From NCBI GenBank assembly GCA_037178625.1, contig CM074141.1, positions 2,170,001-2,234,000 on the forward strand: a DNA stretch of 64,000 nt, given 5' to 3'. The stretch is from Skeletonema tropicum (taxonomy: Eukaryota > Bacillariophyta > Thalassiosirophyceae > Thalassiosirales > Thalassiosiraceae). The notes beneath the pieces were generated by a model. The model saw only the letters and a list, made by a program, of their open reading frames with translations, did not search any database and was not told the origin of the DNA. Position numbers and translations under genes: made by a program. Positions 49,029 to 60,959 of the stretch are shown here, in pieces. The stretch's first letter is position 1, and every line of letters begins with the position of its first letter.

Positions 49029-49274
49029 GAGACATAGAGAGAGAGAAAGAGACTGAGAAACTGTGGCCCACTAAGTCATTAATTTGTGTTACAGCGAAGA
49101 CTATTTTGTTGAATTCCCTTGTCTTGAAAGCTGTATTTGGCTTGTTGCTTGAGCGAAGCACATAATGTAGAGGTATCAAATCATTTGCTCACATTATGTT
49201 AAAAAAGTAAAAATGCTTCTATTTCCTAGCAAATTGCTACGAAAGAGTAGACCATTCCTTCTTTCTTATCATAC

Positions 49275-49894
49275 CTATATACTTCCCAGAGTCAATGCCC
49301 ATTCAACACTCTTATCACTGATGTTTTGACTCACTTGTGCTATCAGATCTACGTTGCAACCTCTGTGCTGATCCACCAAAACACACATCACACATCGCTT
49401 TCTACGCTCAGAAATTTCGCTGGCGATTTTGGGACTTAACAATCGCTCCAAGCTCTGTACACGGCAGGCTCTTGCGGCAGCTTCTCAATAGTAGTCAATT
49501 GGATGAGTACTCGAAGTATTGCAGCGTCTGTCGCTTCTTGACATTGAAAGGCACGGATGTCTTGCTTGGAGTACCAAGAGCTTGCTTCCTCGTCCTTGGT
49601 CCATCGAGGAACAACGTGCGTTTGATGAGGGGCAGATGCAAAGCGAACCGTTGCTTCCTTCCTGCTGTGTTGACGTTTGCGACTGAGACAAGAAGCGGTC
49701 GTGACGGGCTTGCTCGAAGACTTCTTGACTTCTATGAGAGGCTCAACCTCGAGTAGCGACCTCTTTCTGGCCTGGCGAGATGAGGGCTGAGTAATCGTAC
49801 TCCCGGTTGCTGATGTTGGCTGCACGCCATGTCTTAATGACGTCGATAGCGGCGCTGACTTATTTGTCGGTTCCAGATTGGTGCACTTGTTCAT
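49275..49894 (-). pseudogene. Duplicate of the 62.5-63.1 kb gene, frameshifted
   Basis: From ATG 49892-49894 it matches the 62488-63108 protein (MNKCTNLEPTNKSAPLSTSL; RWTKDEEASSWYSKQDIRAF). Near 49455 one G present in the other copy is missing, so the frame ends at AVYRAWSDC. In the next frame the homologous C-terminus reads on (LERLLSPKIASEISERRKRC) to a TAG at 49275-49277. Whether this is a true pseudogene or a sequence error cannot be decided here. Confidence 0.65.
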
Positions 49895-51365
49895 GGTGAG
49901 TTACTAAAAGCACGGTGTGTTGTTTTATCGAGTATGTAGATGGAATGTTCTGATTTTCTGATTGGAATATTATGCATGATTACAACCGGGATGTAAGGAC
50001 ATTGATCGTGAAGAATTTGAATTGATTTCTCCAGATCGCGTGAAATCCACGATCCCCGCTTCCGTGAGAGCAGCTACTTACTTACTACTGAGACTCTAGC
50101 AAGGGTAAATAAATGACTCTAGAGAGTACCTGCTTCACGAACTTCAACTTATCAATGATAATACTCCTACTAATTAGTAAGTACTTCCCTTTATTTTTTT
50201 CGATTTTTACGGGATTTGCTTTTACGGGATTTGCTTAAACAAATTCTCAACAACTTCCCTCTCTATAAGTAGTCTCTAGAGCTTCTTGAAGTAGAGCTTC
50301 TTGAAGTACGGTGTATGTTTTCAGGCAGGAGTTGAGCTCTTTCTAGCGCAAGGCTGAATTTGGCTGATTAGAGTCCGCTGGCCATAACTTGTCTTGCTGA
50401 CCACAATCAATACGATTACCGCTGATGAAGTCGAAAGGATTTGTCGTCAATAATCCTTCGGCGAAAGTAAAATGAATGTTGTATAATGGGATATGTAGGT
50501 TACTTTTGCAGTTTAAGTATGGCTCAGTCCGGATGGATACAATATCGCTTAGCTTTGTCCGAATAATGTTATCGTGGTCGTATGAATGAATGAAGTACGT
50601 GGTGCAAAATCCACGATTACAAAAGTAAGTTCAAGTAGGAGTAAAGTTCAATTGTATCAAGAGATTTTTATCATCCGCGATCTCACAAGTTTAAGTTAGG
50701 GAACGAGAGAGCCCTACTTAAATGTGCTAGAAGAGAGAAGAGATAAGCAGTATAGGCGCCTGCACGCCAGCTGAAAGAGAGGCGGTAACCGCAGGAAGTC
50801 AGGCATCATCGATTTTCGAGGCCGACCCAATGCCTGCGAAAGGCAGGCGATGGGGTCGGCGGCAGATTCGTCTCACTACAATACTCTATGTTGCTATCAA
50901 AAGCTATAATTCTTTTCTTTCGCATTGCTAGCAGTTTCATTGCTTAAGCGGGCAGCGCATTGCTTTATTCTTTATTCGATCAATCGAATGATTGCTTTTG
51001 TAGTATGACTGTGCGACGCGAAACGATTGTAACATTTGTAACGATTCGAACTTTTTGGGTAAAAAAATGTAACAATGACGTAACACGCTAGATAAATTTT
51101 AAAATTCATTCGAAGATTATTAACGCTATGTTGGTACCAGAGACCTTATTTTACCTTATTTTTGAATTGTGTCAAGTACCCAGCAGAACTTCGCTTGTAG
51201 TAGCCCGATTTTAATGATTCCAAGAGCAGTATTATTCTCAGCAGGGTAGTAGTGAATAGTATGCCTAATATTATGCCGTAATTCCATTGCCAACAGTCGA
51301 TAGGAAGGGTATTGCTGTCTCACGGTGTGTCGGCTTTTACGTGAAAATTGCTAGTAAAAAACCAT
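49895..51365. repeat. Repeat-rich intergenic DNA (first part)
   Basis: 50383-50705 is a near-copy of 55557-55866 (GTCTTGCTGACCACAATCAA, TATGGCTCAGTCCGGATGGA, AATCCACGATTACAAAAGTA). Short direct duplications occur at about 50210-50235 (TTTACGGGATTTGCT twice) and 50280-50308 (AGAGCTTCTTGAAGT twice). No gene is supported. Confidence 0.65.
50821..50860. ncRNA. Strong 40-nt hairpin, possible structured RNA
   Basis: GCCGACCCAATGCCTGC and GCAGGCGATGGGGTCGGC pair almost fully around a GAAAG loop, with one A-G mismatch and one bulge. It is GC-rich in an AT-rich setting. No RNA family is recognised, and transcription is not shown. It could equally be a palindromic repeat. Confidence 0.3.
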
Positions 51366-51540
51366 GGGCTATGTATGGTTGGTACGTAGGAAACTTGTAA
51401 AAGCACCTTTTAGTACATATGCGTGAAGATACTCGGAAAGTGCATGAAATTTGTAGTTCAATGGTGTTTTGACCTCGGGTTATAGCCTATTGCATCATTA
51501 AACACTATCACACCAAAGTTTGCTACTCTTATTTCCCTAG
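51366..51540. repeat. Dispersed repeat family (GTACGTAGGAAAnTTGTAA...CACCTTTTAGTAC)
   Basis: Shared with 54155-54290 and 55945-55990, and in part with 61468-61570: GGTACGTAGGAAA, AGCACCTTTTAGTACA, GCGTGAAGATACTCGGAA, TTTGTAGTTC, TTTCATCATTGAACACTA. Order is kept, sequence has diverged. Probably the untranslated part of a transposable element. Confidence 0.55.
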
Positions 51541-51852
51541 TAAATATGCAGATATGGCCAATTTTGGTGAGGTAGGAAACTGATTAGGCTGAGGCCAATA
51601 TTGTGAGTATAAACTATAGATTGATTATTTTCCGATAGAAGAAGACATGCTGAATTGATTTCAAAAGAGAGCGATCGTTCAAATTGCTCCGATAACATGC
51701 TAAACGCTCCTGCCAATATAGTGATTTTTTGGACGCCATGTTTGTTAGCACTTTTGTTAGTAAAATTTTTTTTGGCTCCCGCCACTCTCTGGTACATAGC
51801 GTTAATAAGCCGTTCGCGGACAACATGAATCGACAGGTCCGTTCGCTAGTTC

Positions 51853-52046
51853 CCAGATTTTTTTTCAGGCGCTCGCGGGTCCCTCCCCGACGCGCCGGTC
51901 TTTCGACGTCATCGGCGTAATTCACAGGGGGGGGTTAGGTGATTCGAACCAGATTTTTTTTTCAGGCGCTCGCGGGTCCCTCCCCGACGCGCCGGTCTTT
52001 CGACGCCATCGGCGTAATTCACAGGGGGGGGTTAGGTGATTCGAAC
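51853..52046. repeat. Tandem duplication, period 96 bp, GC-rich
   Basis: Two almost identical units: CCAGATTTTTTTTCAGGCGC, TCGCGGGTCCCTCCCCGACG, CGCCGGTCTTTCGACG, TTCACAGGGGGGGGTTAGGT, GATTCGAAC. They differ at one base in GACG(T/C)CATC and in the length of the T run. On the minus strand the end reads GGTTCGAATC, like a tRNA B box, but I find no matching A box or tRNA fold. Confidence 0.8.
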
Positions 52047-53299
52047 AAGTTGTTGACTGCTTGTAGCGATGTCTCACGGTGTCGGCATCTACGTGAAAAC
52101 CACAAAACGAAAGGTTTGTACCAGTCTAAAACTAGTTTGTTCCTTAAGTTTCAGGGTATCTTTGCACTCTTCGATCTCGGTCATTTTCCAGCCGATTAAG
52201 CCGCCCATTGAAGCTGACTGCGGCTGAGGTAATGCTCATTCGTGTACGTCCAATTATCACTATGATTGGTCGGGTATTGACTGAGATCGAAGCACTCAAA
52301 GAATGTAATATTGATTGATTTGGACGCTTTTAGACCCCGAATCAGTCTGTTCCTTTATCGCTAATATTCATCTTTTTACGTGATAAAATGCAGATGTTAG
52401 CGATATCTGAGATCTAATTCAATCCAAAAATTCAGGGTATCTTTTCATTTCCATTTCACAACCGCAACATGTTCATTCGTCGCCTCTTTGACCTCCCTCA
52501 CAGTAATACGCATGGGTCCATGCCAATAAATCACTGCGCCCCGTCCTATCCACTCCCTTGCCATGCTCTGAGATGAATTTTGGGCTTGGCGGAGTCGCCA
52601 ATGACTCTCAGTACACTCTGAAATGACCGTGGGTCAAAAATACATACTTCGTCTTCATGACAATATAGTGCATATCGGGCACTGGTACTTGTCTCAAGGC
52701 TCCAATCCCGTCTTAGAAAGCGTTATTATGGTCATAGAAAAGAATGGGTGCGGTTGGGATGTTTCGCCAACCGTTATTTGGAAGATAATTTGATGTGACG
52801 TAAATAATGACTAACCCGGGAGGGGCGGATCAAAACTAATATTGAAGCAGCAGCAGTTATCATCCAAGAATGAGGTAACGCCACTGCACCGATCAATAAA
52901 AGATTCTTCAAACGATTTGAGAGTTTCATCCAACGTGTGATAACTCTCTAGAGGGAGACAAATGTTTGGAGATTTCTTGGGGGGAGAGTCATGGATTGGA
53001 GAAAATCTTACTTGTGTCTGCAGTCTGTAGACTCTATTGCTTCACGTTAGTGAAAAGATCCATCATGACTATAAAATGTTTCGAGGCAAAAAAACAACGA
53101 CGATACCGTGGTAGTTTATTATTTATCATGCTTGTATATATCTTATTATACACAAGTGGGACGGGAGATAAGTGGGAATGGTGGTGGAGTTGACTATGAG
53201 GAGTGTTATAGGTGGTTGATCAAGTGAAGACGACAGATTGTGATAGGTTGTGTCTATAATTAGTAATGTGCCTATGTGATGGCCAACTAATTAGACAAT
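52047..53299. other. Repeat-containing intergenic DNA
   Basis: 52047-52110 (GTTGACTGCTTGTAGCGATG, TCTCACGGTGTCGGCATCTA) recurs at 55868-55945. The rest has only short unsupported ORFs and AT-rich sequence. Confidence 0.5.
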
Positions 53300-53732
53300 T
53301 CAAACTCCTACAATGTCGATCTCTTCGTCTTCTTCGTCAGATGATCCGGCTTCTGATCCAGCTTCCAACTCGTCTTCATATTGCGTCAGTCAACCACCCC
53401 CCGTATAATTGTTCCGCCTCGTTGTATAGTTTCTTCCTCTCTCCATAAACAGCGGCACGATTTTGTCCTGAGAGTGCATTCACTTTCTCGGCGTATGAGT
53501 CGACGATTGAATCTTGTAGTGCCTTCATCTCCGGTGTCAATTTTTGGGACGGAGGCGGAGGTGCAGCAGATTCATGTTGATTCTTCTTCTGCCGCCTAGA
53601 TTTTGGCTGCCGACTGTCATTATTACTATTGCTATCATCTTTATGACGGCGCTTGCGTCCACCAGCATCTAACGGCCGTTCCCCTTCGGCGTGCGGGAGA
53701 GCACCGCGACGGCGTGGAACTCCTGTCGGCAT
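53300..53732 (-). CDS. Small basic protein with acidic C-terminal tail (frame break)
   Basis: ATG 53730-53732: MPTGVPRRRGALPHAEGERP, a basic region (GRKRRHKDDSNSN, PKSRRQKKNQ), then a helical part PEMKALQDSIVDSYAEKVNA, ERKKLYNEAEQLYGGWLTD. The first frame stops at 53376. One base over, an acidic tail reads on (LTQYEDELEAGSEAGSSDEE, then DEEIDIVGV) to a stop at 53300-53302, so there is probably a 1-base indel in or next to the G6 run at ~53395. No family recognised; the charge pattern suggests a nuclear protein. Confidence 0.5.
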
Positions 53733-54684
53733 CGTCAAATAATTCGCCGCAAAGGAAGAGCCGCTGAGTTATCTAGAGATGTTATCATTAATTATTTAGG
53801 CGCTGCCTTTATGGATGCGATTGACATTAATTTCATCATCAATATTGCGCCGGCGTCATTTATTATCGTACCACATATCTCAAGGTATGTACGAGCAAAA
53901 AGATTCCCTGAAACGGAAATCGCACCTCAAAACACAGCAATTCAGCATTGTTGACATTACAGCGTTCGATCTGCTCCTATACCGCCTCGGAGGCCGACAC
54001 CAAGCATAGCAACCTCCTCTACAGTGTCCTCGCCGACTCCCCCTGGCTTGGATTCACTCAAATCGGTCACTAGGGTGTCCGAAACAAGCAAAAAGAAAAT
54101 TCAGGGTATCTTAAGGAACAGACTCGAAACTTAAGGAACAGACTAGTTTTAGACTGGTACGTAGGAAAGTTGTAATGGCACCTTTTATAGTACAAAATGC
54201 GTGAAGATACTCGGAATCTAAATAGAATTTGTAGTTCTGGCCCAGTTTGACCGCGGTTTAAGCCTCTATTTCATCATTGAACACTAACAGTTATACGACG
54301 CAAGCAGAAATCCAACTTGTGCAACGGCAATGACATTGAGAAAGCAATCAAGCCAGTGATAATGATTGGCCAAGCAACACACCTGTGATACATACTGGGG
54401 ATTAATGCTTGAGGCAAAAGATTTGAGCTGTTTCGCATCATGTATGTCACAGGGGTGCAAATGCGGTCACGAAAGTGATGTTGCAAAGGCGCACCGTCCC
54501 ATTATTTCAAGTCACAGAAGTTTAAACTCTCTCTCTCTATGCAACCCTAATACCACTCGTAAGTAGACAGTCAGAGCTCGAGATTCGTGTGCAGAACAAA
54601 TCATTTGTTCACATGATGTTTACATATATCTTAGGCTCTGGGAGGGAAGTTGGGGTTGGGCAAAGTGCAATCACTTGAGAATTA
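53733..54684. repeat. Dispersed repeats between small genes
   Basis: 53885-54095 resembles 5190-5385. 54190-54490 resembles 61470-61730 (CGACGCAAGCAGAAATCCAA, CTTGTGCAACGGCAATG, AGCAATCAAGCCAGTGATAA, GCATCATGTATGTCACAGGG). No gene is supported. Confidence 0.65.
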
Positions 54685-55377
54685 TCACAATTGCCGGTAG
54701 CATGAACCTGATCTGCACTGAAATTTCAACTCTGGAGACATTGAGCTCTCTCGCTCAAGCTTACGGAAAGCATCCAGTTTCTCCTTGGCATCGCATAGGA
54801 GGTGGTCCCAATCTACTTTGTTCACAATACAAGCACATGTTTGCGGTGTTTCCTCAAATGTTACACTTGACTTCGCATCGACAACAGCCATTACGTCTAA
54901 AAGTTTGATGCGGAAGTAGACATCATATATCTCTGAGGGAAGTCCTTTCGATGCCGTCAAACGCTTTCCTAGCTTAAGCGAGTGCACAAAACGGTGAGAG
55001 TATTGTGTCCATAAGCTTGAACACTTACGAATATCCCTAATTTGCTTGGTAATTGTATCGATCTCGTCATATTTGGCCTCTCCAACCACATTGATGAGGC
55101 ACCTGTTGTGCCGTTCTACTTTTGCGTCTGTGTTCATGTTCTGAGGAAAGAGTGCCTTCTTTTCACAGTCTTCTCTCGATATCTTTTCAGTAGCATCAGC
55201 AAGAGAAAGCGATGGGCGTCGCTTTTCTCTTGCAAGACGAAGAATCCTCATAGACAGCCGTTTGAGCTGCTCTTTTGCGAGCGAGCCCTTCATCGAGATG
55301 AGAGGTGATTGCTTGTGGAGCAAGATTGATAGCTGACGTGCCAGTCTCTCAGCATCAGCTTTCTTGATTGAAGGCAT
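54685..55377 (-). CDS. Hypothetical helical protein
   Basis: 230 residues from ATG 55375-55377: MPSIKKADAERLARQLSILL, basic helices (LAKEQLKRLSMRILRLAREK), a conserved-looking part IYDVYFRIKLLDVMAVVDAK and an end in KLDAFRKLERESSMS. The segment 54969-55028 has GT-AG ends (GTAAGTG...CTAG) and is 60 nt without a stop, so it may be an intron, making the protein 210 residues. No domain is recognised. The gene sits between repeats, but composition and length support coding. Confidence 0.5.
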   Translation of the reverse strand: MPSIKKADAERLARQLSILLHKQSPLISMKGSLAKEQLKRLSMRILRLAREKRRPSLSLADATEKISREDCEKKALFPQNMNTDAKVERHNRCLINVVGEAKYDEIDTITKQIRDIRKCSSLWTQYSHRFVHSLKLGKRLTASKGLPSEIYDVYFRIKLLDVMAVVDAKSSVTFEETPQTCACIVNKVDWDHLLCDAKEKLDAFRKLERESSMSPELKFQCRSGSCYRQL

Positions 55378-57387
55378 TGCTTCGTGTAGAAGACCCTCGC
55401 TGCAGTGAAGGGTAAAGTTGATAAAAGATCAAGTTGTCAACAAATCGAATCAAATCAAATCAAACAAAAAGCAATGACAAAGAGGATGCTTACATTACGT
55501 TGCATCTTTCATCACTTTCTCGACCTTCCAAAGCACTACTCATCCCAAGGCCGGCTTGTCTTGCTGACCACAATCAATATATACGATTACCGCTGATGAA
55601 GTCAAAGGATTTGTCGTCAATAATCCTTCGGCGAAAGTAAAATGAATGTTGTCTAATGGGATATGTAGGTTACTTCTTGCAGTTTAAGTATGGCTCAGTC
55701 CGGATGGATACAATATCGCTTAGCTTTGTCCGAATAATGTTATCGTGGTCGTATGAATGGATGAAGTACGTGGTGCAAAATCCACGATTACAAAAGTAAG
55801 TTCAAGTAGGAGTAAAGTTCAATTGTATCAAGAGTTTTTTATCCGCGATCTCACAAGTTCAAGTTAGGGAACAAGTTGTTGACTGCTTGTAGCGATGTCT
55901 CACGGTGTCGGCATCTACGTGAAAACCACATAACGAAAGGTTTGTACGTAGGAAAGTTGTAATGGCACCTTTTAGTACAAATACGTACAAGTGGATAAAA
56001 TTCCGCACTTTTTGCAAAAAGATGCAACTCAAAATTCAACTTATCGTGTAGTGAAATACTCTAAGCCCTTTCATCGTGAAATCACCATCACCGAACACAC
56101 AAGCAAGATGATGATGACACTTCTGCGCCGACGAGAGGCAACAAACAAGTGGGAAGTGCTGGACGAATGATAGAAGATTATCTCTTCTCTCAAGACTCTC
56201 CTACGGATCAAATTCTGAAGACAGCACTCTCCTGTAACCACCGTATTTACGCAAATAATGCACAGGCATCACTTTTTGTGTGCTGGCACCACAACTCTCA
56301 CGTCGACTGCTGCTACACCCTAGACGATTGGCATGCAACCGAACCAAAATACACGGAGAACATGTGTGATGTTGCCGACAATATGGTACTTTTTGATGCG
56401 CTGTCGATCTCGAATAAACACTCAACACGTGATGATGCTTTTTGACGTCGCTCGACATCAACCATATAAGATACGTTGGGTGAAGCTACCGTCTCTTCTC
56501 GCAGTATATTTACTCATATAATCGTTCATACTGATCTGCTCCTCACAGGATGGGTTTTTGTGGGCGTTGGTGGCTGCGTCGTTCGCGTATGCATATTGCT
56601 TTGTCGCTAATGAAAGAGGGCACATCTCCGTCCAAAATCTGTCCACACACAACAATCAGCTTGTACTATGAAAAACATCGGCAATGGCATATAGAGAAAA
56701 CTCTATTTCAGCCGGCTTGAGGCTCTGTGTCAGCAGAGAAGGTTGCGTAGTGTAATATGAATGTATACATTGCAAGCATTTCTGATGCACAAGTTTAGAA
56801 AAGAAGGTGCAAGCAGAGGAGGAATTAAGTGGCCATGAAAGCCTCAATCCTGAACCAGAGAGTGCAAGCAGGTGTAGGAAGAGTAGAAATAGTTAATGCA
56901 TTAGATTATTATTGCTGTTCTTGGCAGTACTTGCTCATTCGTCATCACTCATGTACTAGGCACTGAGAACGGCGGCAGCAGGATCTTCTAGCGTATTCAG
57001 TCTGCGTAGGAACTAGTATTTTTGAGTTGAATATTCAACTCAAAAAATTCAACTCAAAATTCAACTCGTCGCATGGGCAAAAAGCTCGAAATTAGTGCGT
57101 GAAAAGGTGCTTTTTGGACCTTCTTGCAAACATTTTGGACGAAATTCAATTCGTCTACAGGGAGGGCTACGTGGGATCCCAGTACGGTCGAGGCGTGCAA
57201 CTCGAGTTGAATTTCGGGGTGAATCCGGTGTTAAAGTTACACCGGGTACAAAAGGCCCTGTCAACGGGGTATTATTTGCCTCCAAGGTGTCCGCTCGTGG
57301 CCTCTGCCCACTCCAGACCACGCAAAGTTAAGCAATGAAACGAATGAGGTTGATGTACATTTGATGTAGACCTAAATACAAAGTTAA
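55378..57387. repeat. Repeat-rich interval
   Basis: 55557-55866 duplicates 50383-50705, followed at 55868-55990 by the repeats also seen at 52047 and 51366, so three repeat blocks are joined here that are separate elsewhere. 56100-56850 has short ORFs on both strands without support. At 57018-57066 the phrase TTCAACTCAAAA is repeated three times. Confidence 0.55.
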
Positions 57388-57983
57388 TCAGATTAGAAAT
57401 CTACACGAGTCTACATTACACAAGATTATCCTCTGCCTACTGCTGTTGTTTTGTGATCTCCAAAACTTTGGAATGCGCTCTTTCAGCCAGCGGTCAGCTT
57501 TGGCCATTGCCATTGCCGCAAGCTTGCCATCTTGGTCGCTTGCCATCTTGGTCCAAGTCCGAACAGTTGAAACACGGACAGGTTGAAATATGGCGGCGAT
57601 ATCCATAATATTTCGTCTCGATATCGAGATGGACAGCTCTTCTTACCACATTCAAATCACCTGCGTCTTGACGAAAGCGATACATCTCCGTCACACCTCC
57701 AAGCTTCCAGCCCGCTCGTAGACACAAGTACAAGGCAACAATCGATGGGCCCACAGTGCTGGCATTGGCGACCATACTTCCGACGCCTTTCAAGTAGAAT
57801 GAGTACCAAGTTCTTGCCAGTTGATCCCAATGTCGTAAAATCATCCTTGATTTCCTCGAAGAGATCATGCATTCGACTACTGTACCTAGTTTGATGGCCA
57901 TCGCTGTCCCATGCTTGAAAAGCCCCACAAGCCCCGCGCGTGGAGGAGAAGGAGGCTCCGCGCGCTAAGAAGAACCAACCCAT
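57388..57983 (-). pseudogene. Tyrosine recombinase relic, C-terminal part (Crypton/DIRS-like, diatom type)
   Basis: The minus strand reads RTWYSFYLKGVGSMVANAST, VGPSIVALYLCLRAGWKLGG, VTEMYRFRQDAGDLNVVRRA. This follows the end of diatom tyrosine recombinases, which have H-S-x-R-K-G, then C-L-R-A-G-W-x-L-G-G-V and A-G-D-x-x-V-G-R. The catalytic His and Arg are replaced by Tyr and Leu, and the frame shifts after SCPCFNCS. It is therefore inactive. It lies downstream, in the minus-strand sense, of the N-terminal relic at 59240-59800, so the two may be pieces of one element. Confidence 0.6.
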
Positions 57984-59055
57984 GTATCACGGAGACGAAG
58001 GTAAAGTTTTGAGGTAGTTAAGTTAAGACACCATTAGGGTTATTGTCGAAGTTATTGATTCCGACGTTGATTTAGGAGAAAGGGCTAGCTGTGTGAAAGA
58101 AAATTGGCCTAACCTTAATGGTAAATTAAGACCGCTTTAAGGATATTGCTAGCTATTTTAGTATACATATGAAGATGGTATGAAGAAGGACCAGTGTTCT
58201 GGAGAAAACACATGCAAGGGGCTGAGGCTTTCATCCTGCCTCACAAAGTTAGTTTTCATCTATCACGACTCTTCCTTTTCTTCCATTCGGATACTTCTGT
58301 CAACGCCTCTCAATGTCAAAGCTTGTTAGTTTTTGCTCAAATGCACAGAGTCATCACATTGCTTCCAGTAGATCTGCCTGCTCCACAATGTGCACCGTGC
58401 CAAAGTCAAAGATTTTTTATGCCAGCAACTTCAACAACTAAGTAGTTTGTTCTTAACTCAAATTTGAGTCGTCGGATGAAGTTAATGATGGGTTTGGATA
58501 AATTTGCGTAAGTCAATTTGAGGTCCTCGTCAAAATGGAAACAGGACTGATTAGAGAACATCAGAGAAGCAAGAACAAGGGGGGGAAGGAGAGAGAACAA
58601 CAAACTCACAAGTCAAACTCCAAGGTTCTTAAGGATGCATTCACCTCTTCTGGACTATGCAGTTAGCAGTAGTGGATCGTTAGTGCTTGATAGCAATGAG
58701 TAAGAGGATGCCATGGCAGGCAAAACCCCTGTAACGAAATTCTGTGATGTAGAGTTCAGCTTGAATTACCGAGGTCGGCGAGGGCGAGTGACTTGAACAA
58801 TATCGATGAAGAGAGAGCAAGAAAACAAGCACGAAGCCACTTTTCTTCTCGAAACATCATATCTGCATGTACATACTTCTTCTACTACTGTGACCTGTCA
58901 AATCACATGCGCTTGATCTTGATGAGTGTATATCTTACACTTTGTATCACTTCTTTTATTCGCCACTTTGTCTCTGTAAACACATGCACGCCCGCAGTGC
59001 CAAAATAGAGATCTTCAATTCGCTATTTACTATGTTTTCAAGAAATCGCATTTTC
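57984..59055. other. Interval without supported gene
   Basis: Short ORFs only. The minus strand near 59060-59290 contains CVFSGTNQYTRGNTKSM, which could be the middle of the tyrosine recombinase relic. Confidence 0.4.
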
Positions 59056-59239
59056 TCAACCAAAAAGCCAACATCTTGGACGGAGGAGCAGGGCGTCCCC
59101 AGGATGCAGCAATCGCAGATACACAATACATAATTTTAATTCTTCTACACACAACAACTCCAACCTACCAAAATTACTACTGTCCCACCAGCTACTAAAC
59201 CCACAGCAGGGCATACTCTTCGTGTTGCCCCTTGTATAC

Positions 59240-60117
59240 TGGTTGGTGCCAGAAAACACGCAAAGATCTAAATAGCCTGCGAACAGCACGAGACAGATGT
59301 GAGGCTTTTCTTGATTGGCAAAGCAGTGCTACGGACCGGGCATGCCTCACACTGCTTACCCTTCTCCTTCTCGATCGAATACAAACAATTCGAGTAAACT
59401 TCCTCGAAGCCAATGCGCATCATTTTCACATTCAAACAGTTCTCACTGCTCTTCATCAAGTTCCAGTCCAAAAGAAGCATGAAATGATTGAAAATATCTT
59501 TCTCTCCACTTTCAAATGCTCTGCAATTATCTCGTATGCTTCGGGTTTCATCACGTCTTTGCCCTTCATGAGCTTGAGACCGAGTTGTTGCTTTGCTGCA
59601 GCAACGTGGCGTTTTATTAATGTAGGTCCCAAGATCTTGCGCAAAAGGCATCTCCACTCTTGCTACTGCTACCTTGTAGACCCAAGCAATGCACTGCGTA
59701 TTCCATAATATTGCTCTACCGATTGGAAGACTCTACCACCTTCGACTACCGTGTCGGGGGCGATTTCATCTGTTATTTTCAGTGCCTTCATGTACTTCTC
59801 GGCGCATGAACGTTCAACCACAGCAACATTAAACTTAGTAGTCATATGTACTCCACAACTGTATCATAATCAAGAGCTTCACCCCATCCATCCTGAAGAA
59901 ACTGATATGGTGTTGCCTATCACGCAATGGTTTGAGCGCGTAAACAATCGACGATATAATTTCGGAGAGCCGTTCTCTTGCGATCATTTTTGTTTTGATC
60001 TCCATTGTCAGCATCTATCATCTTTTCCAGGTGCTCATCGTTCAATTTTTCTTTGCGGTCATCGAAAAGACGTACCAAACCGAATGAGGTAAGTTGCAAC
60101 GCTGCCGTCGTCAACAA
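59240..60117 (-). pseudogene. Tyrosine recombinase relic, N-terminal/core-binding part, copy A
   Basis: Minus-strand pieces in several frames: LTSFGLVRLFDDRKEKLNDE (59920-60117); ALKITDEIAPDTVVEGGRVF and AWVYKVAVARVEMPFAQDLG; QLGLKLMKGKDVMKPEAYEI with IAEHLKVERKIF; LLLDWNLMKSSENCLNVKMM with GFEEVYSNCLYSIEKEKGKQ. The sequence G-L-K-x-x-x-G-K-D-x-M followed by L-x-W-N-L-M-x-x-S-x-N-C is characteristic of the recombinase family that is abundant in diatoms. Frames break at least twice. A near-copy lies at 60960-61390. Confidence 0.6.
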
Positions 60118-60959
60118 AACACTTTTTCTATATCATATCACTTAAGGATCTTTTCAACACGATCGGTGGATCCCCTTGCACTTGCATCGGCAGCAGGAGA
60201 GGTTGTTGCGGGAAGCATTCGCAGCGGTGATTTCGCCGGCGCGCCTTCTTCTTGTTATTGTGGGGCGGCCCTTTGACTTCATTGGATTCGGCATCTTTGT
60301 CGGTGGTGATTGTGAGTTGGATAGTAGTAGTGTGTGATAAGTAGGGTGCCAGTCCATGTCGCCATTGCCATTGATTGAGCAGGCAGTGTCATCGGGAGAC
60401 TTGACCCGCGCGCACGAGCAGGTCTTTCCCGTCTTTCCTTCCCCTCGGCTCCCGCGCATCGCTCTCGTAGTTAGGATCAGACGTCGGACGGAAGACGAGG
60501 AGGCTGACAGAGCACCCATTGTTCATCGGAGCTCTGAGCAATCCTTTCTTGTTTTTCTAAGAGAGTAGATGGTGTTTGGCGATATGTATTATTAATTCCT
60601 ATCGTGTCGCTAACAATCTGGCGCCATATTTGACTCGACTCGCCTTCAAATCCAATCCCACGATGGCCAAAAGTGCTACTATGGAGGCTGATATCCACAC
60701 AAGGCAAAGATATAACACCACCAAACTTTGGGAATTTTTATTGGGGGTATAGACGAAGGTATATGATCAATATTGGATGGAATATAATAGGTTTGAAATT
60801 CGAATATCTGATGCGAATCACACTTGAAGAATTAGGTCATCCGCAACCACCTACACCAATACACATCAACAACACAACAACTGTCGGAGCAGTGCTATGG
60901 ACCGTGCATGTCTAACGCTGCTTACCCTTCTCCTTCTCGAATACAAACAATTCGAGTAA
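60118..60959. other. Interval without supported gene
   Basis: A minus-strand ORF (60154-60519) with a basic segment GRPTITRRRRAGE is not convincing by composition. ATATCATATCACTTAAGG at ~60131 is the short box also seen before 36769. No RNA gene is visible. Confidence 0.35.

Noticed and set aside
51920..51960. tRNA gene on the minus strand at the GGTTCGAATC sequence
   Set aside because: No acceptor stem, A box or anticodon arm can be folded around it.
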